From: Polaribacter sp.
GTDB taxonomy: Bacteria; Bacteroidota; Bacteroidia; Flavobacteriales; Flavobacteriaceae
Direction of reading: 5' to 3'
Assembly (NCBI RefSeq): GCF_024639685.1
Contig: NZ_JAHEHX010000001.1
Location: 83,239 to 147,238, forward strand
DNA length: 64,000 nucleotides
The notes beneath the pieces were generated by a model. It saw only the letters and a list, made by a program, of their open reading frames with translations. It was not told the origin of the DNA and did no database searches. Position 1 is the first letter of the stretch, and each line of letters starts with the position of its first letter. Shown here piece after piece: positions 36,710 to 47,149 of this stretch. The translations under genes were made by a program, and so were the position numbers.

Positions 36710-39433
36710 TTAAAATCTGTATTTCAATGATGCGTTCCAAGTTCTTCCGAACCCAAACCATACTGAGTTTCTTACATCAACACCATTCCAAGTAGTAGAG
36801 CCTGCAGTAGTGTGAATGTTAGAATTTGATTCTGCAATGTAAGTTGTATCTAATAAGTTGTTTATGTTTCCTCTGAAACTTAAACGCTTACCTAATTGTA
36901 CAGTTACACCACCATCCAATAAACCATACGAAGGAAGTTTTAAAGCTCCGTCATTGTCTGGTTGAGTGAATTGTGAATCTGTAATTGAATAATCTGCATA
37001 TAATCCATCTACGAATCTATATCCTAAATCGAAATTAAATTTACCGATTGTGTAATCAACTTCTACATAAGAAGTGAATTGTGCAGCATCACCAACTTTA
37101 GAATCTTTGGTATATAAAGTACCAGTTCCGATTGATTGTTGGTTATCATCAAATAATTCTGCTGAGAAATCTTTTGTATATCTCCAATCACCGATTGATA
37201 ACATTCCTTTGAAAGTTAAGTTGTTCGATGCTCTGAATGTAGATTCTAATTCAAACCCCTTGTGTAAAACATCTACGTTTCTAAATTGAGCAGTTCCATC
37301 AAGACCTTGTTGGTTTGATAAAGAACGAGTTACGAAACGATTTCCCCATGATGTAGAATATACGTTTACATTTACATCAAGTTTAGAAGAAGTATATCCG
37401 TATCCTAATTCAACTGAACGAATTTCTTCGTTTTGTAAATCTGGATTAATTTCGTTACCAAAGTTTGGAAATACTGCACCAAATTGTGGTTGTCTTGAAA
37501 TTAAACCTGCATTAAAGAATACATTTGATTTTTCATTTAAATTGTAGTTTGCACCACCTTTAAGATATCCACCACCTTGATTCTGTGTATCAGAGATTGG
37601 ATTTTGTGGTTGGTCAAATAAATCTTCTCTTTGGAATGATTGGTTAGATAATCCACCTTGTAATACTGCGGTTAACTTACCTTCATTGTTATATTCAACC
37701 AATCCATTTACACCTTGCCATCCAACGTTACCAATATTGAAGTAATCAATCTTAGCTCCGTTCTTTAATCCAGTTGAATTAAATGGAGATGCTTCAACAA
37801 GTGTATTAATGATTTGTCCATTATTATTTCTGTTACCTGTTGAGAAGTAACCATCAAGACCCATTAGGTTGTTTAGAACACGATAATGATAACCTGTGTA
37901 AGAACGTAAATCTACACCAATAGAGTATTTCAATTTACCACTATTGATTTCTAAATTAGAAATTCCACCAACCCAGTCATGAGAGTTCATAGATGCTCTT
38001 CTTACAAGGACTTCTCTACTTACTCCGTCTTCTCTAAAGCCATTAGAACCGATTAATTGTCCTGCAAAGCCACCAATATCACCACTATAAGGTAGTGCTA
38101 CTGATTGATTGTGTGCTACAATTGCATCATAGTTAATTGTTCCATCTGGATTTCTTGAACCTCTACCGTTTTCCAAATAGTGTTCAGTTAAATCTTTTCT
38201 GAATGGTAAAATATCAGATGTTGAATTTCTAAAGTTGTTACCACGAGGACCAGTTCCTCCACCACGACCAGCTGAACCATATAATGATGTTGCTAATTTA
38301 ACATTATCTGAGATTTGGTAATCCCAATTCAATGTTGCTAGTGGTTTGTTATAGAAGTTTCTTCTCATGTTGAATTCTTCTCCATTTAGAGTTCCTCCAT
38401 TTGAGTTCCATCTTCTATCAATTCCTTCTTCACCGAAGTTTTGGTAATCTCTAATAGATACCCAAACATCTCTTTGGTGGTGCCATTGTCCAGCCCCTAA
38501 GAAAGAAAAGTTTAAATCATGTTTAGAACCCTCTGGTGCGTAACCAACTGCGAAGAAGTAATTCCACCCTTCACCACTTGTGTTGTTGATATAACCATCT
38601 CCTTGCCATTTAGATAACAAGATTGAAGATGCCCAACCTTTGTCATTCTTACCCGTATTGTAAACAAATGATGTTTTCATATAACCATCGTTACCACTCA
38701 TTTGAGTTAAAGAACCACCCTTTGTTTTTTGAGCAGCCTTGGTAAAAATAGAAATAGTTCCCCCAACCGAAGGAACTGCTAATTTAGAAGCACCTAATCC
38801 TCTTTGAATCTGAATACCAGATGTTACATCAGTCAATCCTTGCCAGTTAGACCAATACAATCTACCATTCTCCATATCATTTACGGGTTGTCCGTTGATA
38901 AGGAATGAAGTGTTGGTTTGGTCAAAACCTCTTAATGAGATTCTTGAATCACCATAACCACCACCTTGTTTAGTAGCGTACACACCAGGTGTTTTGTTCA
39001 TAATTTCAGGAAACTCTTGGTTACCCACTTTTAATGAAATTTCTCTGGCTGAAATATTTGATACAGCTATTGGAGTTTCTCTCACTTTTGCAATATCAAT
39101 TACACCAGAAGTAATTACAATTTCATCTAAAACATTACCTTCTTCTAATTGAATAGAACCAAGATTTGTTTTTGAAGAAGAAAAAGCAACTTCTTTTGTC
39201 TTAAATCCTAAAAAAGAGATTACAAGAACACCAGAATCTGATTTTGTTGAAATAGTAAATTTACCATCAAAATCTGATTCTACTCCGTTTCTAGTCCCTT
39301 TTTCAAGAATACTTGCACTAGGCATTGGTTGGTTTGCATTGTCTACAACCGTACCCGTAATTTTAGTTTGTCCTAAAATTGTAGCAGAAATAAAGAATAA
39401 AGCTATGAATAATAAGTTTTTAAAATTTTTCAT
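36710..39433 (-). CDS. TonB-dependent receptor with carboxypeptidase-regulatory-like domain
   Basis: A 907-residue outer-membrane transporter. Signal peptide (about 1-21, ending ATILGQ), carboxypeptidase-regulatory-like domain (about 22-105, with GTRNGVESDFDGKFTIS), plug domain (about 120-235, with DSRISLRGFDQTNTSF and INGQPVNDMENG) and a C-terminal barrel ending ASLKYRF. No SusD-like partner is adjacent; it is a lone gene bounded by a terminator. The substrate is unknown. A pair of TGTTAA repeats 11 bp apart lies 58 bases before its start. Confidence 0.9.
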   Translation of the reverse strand: MKNFKNLLFIALFFISATILGQTKITGTVVDNANQPMPSASILEKGTRNGVESDFDGKFTISTKSDSGVLVISFLGFKTKEVAFSSSKTNLGSIQLEEGNVLDEIVITSGVIDIAKVRETPIAVSNISAREISLKVGNQEFPEIMNKTPGVYATKQGGGYGDSRISLRGFDQTNTSFLINGQPVNDMENGRLYWSNWQGLTDVTSGIQIQRGLGASKLAVPSVGGTISIFTKAAQKTKGGSLTQMSGNDGYMKTSFVYNTGKNDKGWASSILLSKWQGDGYINNTSGEGWNYFFAVGYAPEGSKHDLNFSFLGAGQWHHQRDVWVSIRDYQNFGEEGIDRRWNSNGGTLNGEEFNMRRNFYNKPLATLNWDYQISDNVKLATSLYGSAGRGGGTGPRGNNFRNSTSDILPFRKDLTEHYLENGRGSRNPDGTINYDAIVAHNQSVALPYSGDIGGFAGQLIGSNGFREDGVSREVLVRRASMNSHDWVGGISNLEINSGKLKYSIGVDLRSYTGYHYRVLNNLMGLDGYFSTGNRNNNGQIINTLVEASPFNSTGLKNGAKIDYFNIGNVGWQGVNGLVEYNNEGKLTAVLQGGLSNQSFQREDLFDQPQNPISDTQNQGGGYLKGGANYNLNEKSNVFFNAGLISRQPQFGAVFPNFGNEINPDLQNEEIRSVELGYGYTSSKLDVNVNVYSTSWGNRFVTRSLSNQQGLDGTAQFRNVDVLHKGFELESTFRASNNLTFKGMLSIGDWRYTKDFSAELFDDNQQSIGTGTLYTKDSKVGDAAQFTSYVEVDYTIGKFNFDLGYRFVDGLYADYSITDSQFTQPDNDGALKLPSYGLLDGGVTVQLGKRLSFRGNINNLLDTTYIAESNSNIHTTAGSTTWNGVDVRNSVWFGFGRTWNASLKYRF

Positions 39434-39490
39434 TGTTTAGTTTTAGATTATTAAATGTTATACAAAATTGCTTAAATTTTATCACCCATT

Positions 39491-39507
39491 TGTTAATTTA
39501 ATGTTAA
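39491..39507 (-). promoter_or_regulatory. Possible Pho-box-like direct repeat before the second TonB receptor
   Basis: TGTTAA at 39491-39496 and 39502-39507 (minus strand TTAACA) have an 11-bp period and resemble the repeats in the phosphate locus at 12872-13048. Only two copies are present and the sequence is AT-rich, so chance is possible. Confidence 0.3.
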
Positions 39508-39643
39508 GGTTTAACAAATCTTTAAGAAGTTTATCAACCTTAAATGAGGTTAAGTATATTTAAAACAGTTAATTACAAATTAAAAACGAATGAACTACAA
39601 AAAAAGTGTTAATTAAAATTTAAAAGAATAATAATAAATTTAA

Positions 39644-41212
39644 CTATTGTTTTTTCAATAGTTTTTTTGCTAACTCTTTTCCTAACTCTACTCCAAATTG
39701 ATCGTAACTATAAATATTCCAAATAATACCTTGTGTAAATATCTTGTGCTCATAAAATGCTACTAATTTACCCAAAGATTTTGGTGTAAGTTTATCAAAT
39801 AGAATAGCGTTACTTGGTCTATTCCCTTCAAATACTTTGAAAGGTAAAAGTGTATTGATTTTGTCTGCATTACCAGAAACCTGTAATTCTAAATGTACAT
39901 CTTCTTTAGTTTTACCAAATGCTAAAGCATCTATTTGTCCATAATAATTAGCCATTAACTTTTTGTGATGATCTGTTAACCCATATAACGACTCTTTATA
40001 CCCAATAAAATCTGCAGGAATCAATTTTGTCCCTTGATGCACTAACTGCATGAATGCATGCTGCATATTTGTACCTGTACTACCCCAAACAATTGTACCT
40101 GTTTGGTAGTCTATCTTATCTCCATTTCTATCTACACCTTTACCATTACTTTCCATAATAGCTTGTTGTAAATAATCTGGTAATTTTTTTAAATATTGTG
40201 AATATGGTAAAACGGCTTCAGTTTCTGCTCCATAAAAATTATTATACCAAACACTCAATAGCGCTAAAATAACAGGAATGTTTGTTTCGAAACTTTCATT
40301 TCTAAAGTGAATATCCATTTCTTCTGCACCATCTAATAAAGCTTTGTAGTTTTCAAAACCAACAGACAAACTAATAGATAAACCAACAGCAGACCATAGT
40401 GAAAAACGACCACCTACCCAGTTCCACATTGTAAACACATTTGCTTTATCTATCCCAAAATTATCTACAGCTACTAAATTAGTAGATACTGCAACGAAGT
40501 GTTTTGGAATATCGAATATTGTTGCTGATTTTAAAAACCAATTTTTTAAAGTTTCTGCATTAGTAATGGTTTCTTGTGTAGTAAACGTTTTTGACACGAT
40601 AACAAACAAAGTAGTTTCAGGGTCTAAACGTTTCATTATTTCAGAAACATGATCACCATCTACATTTGAAACAAAGTGCGTATTTAAATGATTTTTATAA
40701 TATTGTAAAGATTCTACAATCATATCTGGCCCAAGATCTGAACCTCCAATACCAATATTTACAATATCTGTAATAGATTTACCTGTATACCCTTTCCACT
40801 TACCAGAAATTACTTTATTGCTAAAACTTCTAATTTTTCGCAACGCAGTTTGTATTTGTGGTTTAATATTTTTTCCCTCTACTAAAACAGGATCTTCTGA
40901 GTTGCTTCTTAAAGCAGTATGTAAAACAGCCCTATTTTCGGTTACATTAATAACCTCTCCATTAAACTGACTTTCTATAGCTTCTTGCAAACCTATCTCT
41001 TTTGCTAAATCTACTAGTAACTTTATAGTTTCTGATGTAATTCTATTTTTAGAAAAATCTACTGATAAATCATTTAAAGTAAGAGAGAAATCTTTTTGCC
41101 TGTCATCATGTTTATACAAATCTTGAATTTTAATGTCTTTAATTTCATTAAAATGATCTGTTAATTGTTGCCAAGCGATTGTTTGTGTTGGGTTGTTATT
41201 TGGTAAAGCCAT
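39644..41212 (-). CDS. pgi: Glucose-6-phosphate isomerase
   Basis: Cytoplasmic glycolytic enzyme converting glucose-6-phosphate and fructose-6-phosphate. 522 residues, close to the family's usual 540-550. Signature stretches include [17 protein letters not shown] (about 153-169), [18 protein letters not shown] (near 259-276), [20 protein letters not shown] (near 373-392), which contains the catalytic histidine region, and an active-site Lys near the C-terminus. It follows the M23 lipoprotein gene with a two-base gap. Confidence 0.97.
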   Translation of the reverse strand: MALPNNNPTQTIAWQQLTDHFNEIKDIKIQDLYKHDDRQKDFSLTLNDLSVDFSKNRITSETIKLLVDLAKEIGLQEAIESQFNGEVINVTENRAVLHTALRSNSEDPVLVEGKNIKPQIQTALRKIRSFSNKVISGKWKGYTGKSITDIVNIGIGGSDLGPDMIVESLQYYKNHLNTHFVSNVDGDHVSEIMKRLDPETTLFVIVSKTFTTQETITNAETLKNWFLKSATIFDIPKHFVAVSTNLVAVDNFGIDKANVFTMWNWVGGRFSLWSAVGLSISLSVGFENYKALLDGAEEMDIHFRNESFETNIPVILALLSVWYNNFYGAETEAVLPYSQYLKKLPDYLQQAIMESNGKGVDRNGDKIDYQTGTIVWGSTGTNMQHAFMQLVHQGTKLIPADFIGYKESLYGLTDHHKKLMANYYGQIDALAFGKTKEDVHLELQVSGNADKINTLLPFKVFEGNRPSNAILFDKLTPKSLGKLVAFYEHKIFTQGIIWNIYSYDQFGVELGKELAKKLLKKQ

Positions 41213-41214
41213 GG

Positions 41215-42513
41215 TTAATTTTGCGCTATAGTTTCAGTATTATTTTGAGGTTGACCTGGGTAAACTCCTATATTATCTAATTGATATTTTAACGGTTCAA
41301 TATATTTGAAAAAAGTTGGTTTTATAGAATTTTTCATTGGTTTTGCTGCAGGCAACTTTTCTTTTAAAGGGTCTACCTGCCTTCCATTTTTCCAAAAACG
41401 ATAACACACGTGTGGGCCTCCTGTATTTCCTGTCATGCCAACATAACCAATTACATCTCCTTGTCTAACATATTGGCCTTTTTTTACGGCTTGTTTACTC
41501 ATATGCAAATATTGAGTAGAATAGATATTATTATGTTTAATTTTTACATATTTTCCATTACCACCTCTTCTTGTAGATTCTGTAACTGTACCACTTGCAG
41601 TTGCAATTATTGGTGTTCCTACTTTAGCTGCAAAATCTGTTCCTTTATGTGGCTTAACTCTATTTCCATAATAAGCTATTCTTCTCCTTAAATTGTATTT
41701 AGAGGAAATTCTGTACTGAAATTTTATTGGAGCTTTTAAAAACTGACTTCGAAGCATTTTTGCTTTATCATCGTAATATTCGTGAATATTTAAAGTAGAA
41801 TCTGCTAAAAAACGGAAAGCATATAAATTTTTCCCTTTATGCTTAAATACGGCTGATTTTACTTTACCATACCCTGCAAAAATGGAATCATCTATAAATT
41901 TCTCCTCATAAACAAGCTTAAAAGAATCTCCTTTTTGTAAGGTTAAAAAGTCTAAAGTCCAAGCATAAATATCAGCAATTGTATAAGTTAAGTTTGGCAT
42001 AATACCAATACTATCCATGGTTTGTGAAAAACTAGAATATACTGTTCCAGAAACCTCTTTTTGTACGAATTTAATTGGTTTTTTATATTGTTTAGCTACA
42101 ATAACAGAGTCTTTAAAATCTACAATAGTTGCATTTACCTTATCGTGTTTGTAGATAAATACTTGCGCTTTTTCTGTAGAATCTTTACTCGCTAAAATAG
42201 TGTATGGTTTTCCTGCTCTAACTTTTCTAACGTCGAAAGTTTCTTTAACAGTTGCTGCTATTTTATTAATCTTAGGATAAAAGACATGATGCCTGTCTAA
42301 GATAATACCAAAGCTTTCACCACTTCTAATAGTATCTTGTATAACTTTATAATTATCTATATTATATCCAAAACGTATTTCTGGCTCATAAACGGCAACT
42401 TTATTTTTCTGGCTAGTAGCAACTTCTTCTTTACAAGATGAAAACAAAAGAACAAAAACGAAGAGTATGACAATATTTTTCAAAAAAGTGAGTGCTTTTA
42501 AAATCAAATTCAA
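41215..42513 (-). CDS. M23 family peptidase lipoprotein with His-Val-Cys zinc site
   Basis: A 432-residue predicted lipoprotein (signal peptide ending LLFSSC, Cys27) anchored in the cell envelope. A long linker with OapA/LysM-like character (about 55-270) precedes the M23 LytM domain (about 280-385). The first zinc site KPHKGTDF (His289, Asp293) is intact; the usual HxH is GPHVCYRF (His368, Cys370), so the second histidine ligand is a cysteine, which can also bind zinc. It likely cleaves or remodels peptidoglycan cross-links. It is transcribed with pgi and preceded by the DUF3108 protein. Confidence 0.85.
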   Translation of the reverse strand: MNLILKALTFLKNIVILFVFVLLFSSCKEEVATSQKNKVAVYEPEIRFGYNIDNYKVIQDTIRSGESFGIILDRHHVFYPKINKIAATVKETFDVRKVRAGKPYTILASKDSTEKAQVFIYKHDKVNATIVDFKDSVIVAKQYKKPIKFVQKEVSGTVYSSFSQTMDSIGIMPNLTYTIADIYAWTLDFLTLQKGDSFKLVYEEKFIDDSIFAGYGKVKSAVFKHKGKNLYAFRFLADSTLNIHEYYDDKAKMLRSQFLKAPIKFQYRISSKYNLRRRIAYYGNRVKPHKGTDFAAKVGTPIIATASGTVTESTRRGGNGKYVKIKHNNIYSTQYLHMSKQAVKKGQYVRQGDVIGYVGMTGNTGGPHVCYRFWKNGRQVDPLKEKLPAAKPMKNSIKPTFFKYIEPLKYQLDNIGVYPGQPQNNTETIAQN

Positions 42514-42586
42514 AAATACAAATAAAAATAACTTTATTGTCCCTCCAAAAAAAGAACTTAGAAAAACATTAACAAACTATAAAACC

Positions 42587-43360
42587 TTATTTAAAAGGGG
42601 TAACTAAGCCCTTGTAGGACTCTAATTCAGCTCTTAAAGACCCAACAGCAAGAGAGGCTTTCATTCTAATCGGAATTTTATTATTATCATCAGTAATCCA
42701 AACAGTAACACTCTCTTCTGCCTTAAAAACTCTACCAGATTGAACAAAAGGTCTAAATACAAGTGTATTTATTTTACCAAACTTTGTTTTGATTACTTCC
42801 TTTCCTAAAAACCGAAGTTTAAATGGATATACTTGTACATCTAAAAACATATCTAACCTTAAATCGTCTCCTTTTTTTAACATTCGTACATCTTTGTTTC
42901 TTAAGTAATAAAAAGAAGACACGATGTCTTGCACATTTTTAAAAGCTACTGTGGTATCTTTCTGTGATAAAAAATCTTGAATATAAGCTTGATTCGACGT
43001 ATGATTAAATGTGGTTATTCTATGTTTTTTATAGCCCCCTTCGTTAATTTTTCTTTTAAATAGGTAAGGCTTTGTTTGTTGCTTATCAAAATACGATTCA
43101 TATAAGTCTTCTACTTCAAAAAACCACTTTATCATTCCTGTAGTCCAACCTTTTCCTTTGGCGTAAAAAACACTCTTCCCATTTAATTCTACTTCACTAA
43201 CTTCTAATGTTGCTGTGCCCGCTCTAAAAAAGCCACTATAACTCATCTTATATCGCAAAGTTTCACCAGATTGAAATGCAGGCGGCTTTTCTTGCGCTAG
43301 TAACAACACAGATTTGAAAAGTAAAAACCCTAAAAAAAAGCTTGTTTTCATGAAATTCAA
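42587..43360 (-). CDS. DUF3108 domain-containing secreted protein
   Basis: A 257-residue exported protein (signal peptide ending LLLAQ, about residue 22). The mature part is the all-beta DUF3108 domain (about 28-245, with SGETLRYKMSYSGFFRAG and VFYAKGKGWTTGMIKWF), which resembles LolA-like lipid-binding sandwiches. Function is not established; related proteins are often near envelope genes. An alternative start at 43351 (MKTSFFLGF) gives an equally good signal peptide. It precedes the M23 lipoprotein gene on the same strand. Confidence 0.8.
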   Translation of the reverse strand: MNFMKTSFFLGFLLFKSVLLLAQEKPPAFQSGETLRYKMSYSGFFRAGTATLEVSEVELNGKSVFYAKGKGWTTGMIKWFFEVEDLYESYFDKQQTKPYLFKRKINEGGYKKHRITTFNHTSNQAYIQDFLSQKDTTVAFKNVQDIVSSFYYLRNKDVRMLKKGDDLRLDMFLDVQVYPFKLRFLGKEVIKTKFGKINTLVFRPFVQSGRVFKAEESVTVWITDDNNKIPIRMKASLAVGSLRAELESYKGLVTPFK

Positions 43361-43423
43361 CTTATTAAAAAGAGATTATAAATAGTTTACCAAACTATAA
43401 AAATACTGTTATTAAATTAATAC

Positions 43424-44340
43424 TTAAAGAGTCCCCCAATTTTCTAATTCTTCTGCAGACCATAAATAAGGATAAAACACTCTACGTTGGTACTTTGGAT
43501 GCATGTATTTACGCCAGTTACTCCCTCCAGTAGCTTTCAGCTCAGAATCATCACCTCCAATATATTTTGCAGCTGTATTATAATCGCCATTACCCATTTT
43601 ACATTTACAGTGTAGTCATAATGACGCATGGCTTTTATTAAAGCTTTGTCTTCTTGAGTCTTTTAAGGTAGTTGTTTAAATTTTAAGGAGAGATTGATGT
43701 CATTATAATCTTCCATAAAATCAATAAAGTCTCCCATATATTTGAGTTCAAAGAGATTTAGTAAGGTTGATTTTTGACCTGTAGTATAATTTTAACCTGC
43801 TGCTTGCCAATACAAATGATTGTATGCATTTTTAAAAGAGGAATTTCTATCAATTGTATTTCTGTATCTTGCATCAATTAAATTGATTAATTCTGTAGAT
43901 GCAAACTCTATTTTTCTGTATTGTGCAGATTGAAAACCACTTGCTGGTGTTAATGTATTTCTGAATTTTAGGTATTGTTCTTTTTCCATACCTTCAGCCA
44001 TTACATTAAATGAGCTGCACAGCATATCAAAATACCTACTAATTCTATCTAAGTGCATAGAAAATTTTTCTGCAGAAACTTCATTGGTTTTGGCCACTTG
44101 GTCTATCTCCCACAACACCATTTTAAACAACAATTCATTTACTTGATGGTACATAATAAATACCATTTCATCTGGCTGATTGGTTCTAGGTGTTTGCAGA
44201 CCTAGTAAAGCGTCTGTTTGAATATAATCCCAATATGTAATTGGTGTACTATGTAGTAAACCTTCTAACATAGCATCTACAGGAACACCAAGTTTGTCAT
44301 ACTTTTCTTCTATAGCTTTTAAAATTTCGTCTCTCTTCAT
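43424..44340 (-). pseudogene. kynA: Tryptophan 2,3-dioxygenase, inactivated
   Basis: Homology to heme-dependent tryptophan 2,3-dioxygenase covers the whole length of about 305 codons, but the frame is broken. The first 182 codons read well (MKRDEILKAIEEKYDKLG, the HQVNELLFKMVLWEID region) up to a TAA at 43794-43792 after WQAAG. In-frame homology continues (GQKSTLLNLFELKYMGDF), a second TAA stands at 43665-43663, and the frame then shifts around 43600-43615 into GNGDYNTAAKYIGG and the normal C-terminus YPYLWSAEELENWGTL. So at least two stops and one frameshift disable it. Next to HPPD and DUF3108 genes it once belonged to this aromatic-degradation cluster. Confidence 0.88.
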
Positions 44341-44389
44341 TTTTGGTTGAAATAAAAAAGCAAGATACTTAAATCTTGCTCTTCGAATT

Positions 44390-45550
44390 TTATAATGTTC
44401 CTCTTTTTTGCTGTTCTCTTTCTATAGATTCAAAGAGTGCTTTAAAATTCCCTGCACCAAATCCTTTAGCTCCCATTCTTTGAATAATTTCGAAAAACAA
44501 TGTTGGCCTGTCTTCTACAGGTTTTGTAAATATTTGTAACAAATACCCTTCTTCATCTGCATCTATCATTATTCCTAACGCTTTTAATTTTTCAATATCC
44601 TCATTTAATTCATGACTAAACTCGGATAACCTTCCAGGAACAGAAGCATAATAATCGTCTGGTGGTGTAGACAAAAACTCAACACCATTGGCACGTAGTT
44701 GAGATACTGTTTTTAAAATATCATCTGTTGCTACTGCAATATGTTGCACCCCTGCACCTTCATAAAAATCTAAGTATTCTTCTATTTGAGAACGTTTTTT
44801 ACCTTTTGCTGGTTCGTTTATTGGAAATTTAATACGCCCATTCCCATTAGACATCACTTTACTCATTAATGCAGAATATTCAGTATGAATCTGTTTATCA
44901 TCAAAAGATAAAAAGTTTTCGAAACCCATTACATCTTCATACCATTTTACCCAAACATCCATTTGATTCCAACCTACATTACCCACCATATGATCTATGT
45001 ATTTTAAACCTGAAGTTGGAGGATTATATTCAGACTCCCACTTTTGGAAACCAGGCAAGAAAACTCCACTGTAATTTTTACGCTCAACAAATAGGTGCAC
45101 AGTTTCTCCATACGTAAAGATTCCTGCTCTTACTACTTCACCAAATTCATCAGTTTCTACGGTGGGCTCCATATAAGATTTTGCCCCTCTAGAGGTTGTT
45201 TCTTCATAAGCCTTTCTGGCATCTTCTACCCAAAGTGCAACTACTTTAACTCCATCACCATGCTTTACAATATGATCGTTTATAGGTGATTTACTATTTA
45301 AAGGTGTTGTTAAAATTAATTTTATTTTATCTTGCGTAAGCACATAACTTACTGAATCTTTTGCACCCGTTTCTAAACCTCTATATGCATAAGATTGAAA
45401 ACCAAATGCAGTTTTATAAAAATGCGCTGCTTGTTTTGCATTACCCACATAAAACTCTACATAATCTGTACCTAACAATGGAAGGAAATCTTGTGCTCCT
45501 TCAAATATTTTTTCTAAACCGTAGTTTACTGATTCTATTTTTTTACTCAT
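44390..45550 (-). CDS. hppD: 4-Hydroxyphenylpyruvate dioxygenase
   Basis: Non-heme iron dioxygenase of tyrosine degradation that makes homogentisate. 386 residues, normal length, with two vicinal-oxygen-chelate domains. Iron ligands are His187 (LKYIDHMVG), His270 (GAGVQHIAVATDD) and Glu354 (TLFFEIIQRMG). The C-terminal helix with GAKGFGAGNFKALFESI gates the active site. It acts before homogentisate dioxygenase, encoded two genes upstream; the kynA pseudogene lies downstream. Confidence 0.96.
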   Translation of the reverse strand: MSKKIESVNYGLEKIFEGAQDFLPLLGTDYVEFYVGNAKQAAHFYKTAFGFQSYAYRGLETGAKDSVSYVLTQDKIKLILTTPLNSKSPINDHIVKHGDGVKVVALWVEDARKAYEETTSRGAKSYMEPTVETDEFGEVVRAGIFTYGETVHLFVERKNYSGVFLPGFQKWESEYNPPTSGLKYIDHMVGNVGWNQMDVWVKWYEDVMGFENFLSFDDKQIHTEYSALMSKVMSNGNGRIKFPINEPAKGKKRSQIEEYLDFYEGAGVQHIAVATDDILKTVSQLRANGVEFLSTPPDDYYASVPGRLSEFSHELNEDIEKLKALGIMIDADEEGYLLQIFTKPVEDRPTLFFEIIQRMGAKGFGAGNFKALFESIEREQQKRGTL

Positions 45551-45640
45551 GTTTATGTTTTATTGAAAAAGAGAGAAAAGAAACAAGAATAAAGATTTTT
45601 AGAGCTTATTTTGAAAGCCCATAGTCATCTTTTGAAATTC

Positions 45641-45958
45641 TTAAATCTTTAATTCAATCTTTGTTAATTCTTTTTCTGTTATATATTCTCTTTTAAAAGA
45701 GATAATTAATTGTGTTTCTATTTCAAAAGAAGAACCAAGAGCAATGTCTAAAAAATGGGAAAAAGACTTATCTGTTCTAGAAGAACCTTCTGCAACATTA
45801 CTTGGAATAGAGATAGAGCATCTGCTCAATTGAGACTTTAATCCAAATTTTTCACCTACTAGAAACTTGCTTAAAAAATTAAATACATCATCCACAATTT
45901 CAATACCTAAAGTCCAAATCTTTAAGTTTTTGCAGCTATGCCTTTTACGCTTTTCCAT
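45641..45958 (-). CDS. Four-helix-bundle (S23/IVS) protein, probably truncated by a nonsense codon
   Basis: A 105-residue member of the 23S rRNA intervening-sequence/four-helix-bundle family (KNLKIWTLGIEIVDDVFNFL, CSISIPSNVAEGSSRTDKSF, ALGSSFEIETQL). Past the stop at 45643-45641 the frame continues EFQKMTMGFQNKL before a second stop near 45601, and that text matches the normal C-terminal LQKM-x-GF-x-KL of the family. So a single TAA removes about 14 residues of the last helix. Biochemical function is unknown for this widespread, sporadically distributed family. It sits between hppD and hmgA with no obvious tie to them. Confidence 0.75.
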   Translation of the reverse strand: MEKRKRHSCKNLKIWTLGIEIVDDVFNFLSKFLVGEKFGLKSQLSRCSISIPSNVAEGSSRTDKSFSHFLDIALGSSFEIETQLIISFKREYITEKELTKIELKI

Positions 45959-45991
45959 TCTTTATCCTTATTTCTCTCTTCTTGATTCTAA

Positions 45992-47149
45992 CTATTGAAG
46001 CCAACTCTTGTAATAATCTTCATCCGCAATTTTCATAGCTTCTTCTGTTACTTGTAATGGTTTAAAAGTATCTACCATAACTGCTAATTCTTCAGTTTCT
46101 GTATGACCAATACTTCTTTCTGTGGCACCTGGATGTGGACCATGAGGGATTCCTGCTGGATGCAATGAAATATGACCTTGATCGATATCGTTTCTGCTCA
46201 TAAAATCGCCATCTACATAATATAAAACCTCATCTGAATCGATGTTGCTGTGGTTGTAAGGAGCAGGAATTGAGTTTGGGTGATAATCATACAAACGTGG
46301 TACAAAACTGCAAATTACAAAAGCATTAGTTTCAAAGGTTTGATGAACAGGTGGTGGTTGATGAATTCTACCAGTAATAGGTTCAAAATCGTGAATTGAA
46401 AATGCATAAGGAAAATTATAACCATCATAACCCACTACATCAAAAGGATGAGAAGCGTAGGTCATTTCTATAATTTCTCCTTGTTTTTTTACTTTTATTA
46501 AAAAATCGCCTAATTCATTATATGTTTCTAGTTCATGAGGCCTTCTTAAATCGCGCTCACAAAATGGCGAATGCTCTAATAGTTGACCAAACCAATTTCT
46601 ATAGCGTTTTGGAGTGTAAACTGGCGAATAAGATTCAACTATAAAAAGTCTATTATTCTCATCATCAAAATCTAGCTTGTAAATAATTCCTCTAGGAATT
46701 ACTAAATAATCTCCATATTTAAAATCAATATTCCCTAAATGAGTTCTTAGTTTTCCTGAACCCTTATGAATAAAAATAACCTCATCTGCATCTGTATTTT
46801 TATAAAAATATTCTTCTGTAGACTTTTTAGGTGCGGATAAAATAATATTACAATCTGAGTTTGTAAGTATAACTTTTCTACTTTCTAGATAATCGTTTTC
46901 TGGTTTTATTTTAAACCCTTTAAACCTGAAAGATTGTATGTTATTTGCTTTGGCTATTTTAGGTTTTACAGAATACTGTTTCCCTATTTTTTTGACCATA
47001 GTTGGCCTGTGTTCATGATAGCTGTTGGTAGACATACCATCAAAACCAATAGTACCAAACAACTGTTCGTAATATAAACTACCGTCTTTTTTACGAAACT
47101 GTATGTGTCTTTTAGGTGGAATTTCTCCTAATTTATGATAAAAAGGCAT
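45992..47149 (-). CDS. hmgA: Homogentisate 1,2-dioxygenase
   Basis: Ring-cleaving non-heme iron dioxygenase of tyrosine degradation that converts homogentisate to maleylacetoacetate. 385 residues (classical enzymes are about 430; the short form is typical of Bacteroidota). A double cupin-like fold is visible, with HPFDVVGYDGYNFPYAFSIH (near 222-241) and HPAGIPHGPHPGATERSIGH (near 332-351) holding the likely iron-binding histidines and glutamate. Later pathway genes (maleylacetoacetate isomerase, fumarylacetoacetase) are not in this window. Confidence 0.92.
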   Translation of the reverse strand: MPFYHKLGEIPPKRHIQFRKKDGSLYYEQLFGTIGFDGMSTNSYHEHRPTMVKKIGKQYSVKPKIAKANNIQSFRFKGFKIKPENDYLESRKVILTNSDCNIILSAPKKSTEEYFYKNTDADEVIFIHKGSGKLRTHLGNIDFKYGDYLVIPRGIIYKLDFDDENNRLFIVESYSPVYTPKRYRNWFGQLLEHSPFCERDLRRPHELETYNELGDFLIKVKKQGEIIEMTYASHPFDVVGYDGYNFPYAFSIHDFEPITGRIHQPPPVHQTFETNAFVICSFVPRLYDYHPNSIPAPYNHSNIDSDEVLYYVDGDFMSRNDIDQGHISLHPAGIPHGPHPGATERSIGHTETEELAVMVDTFKPLQVTEEAMKIADEDYYKSWLQ

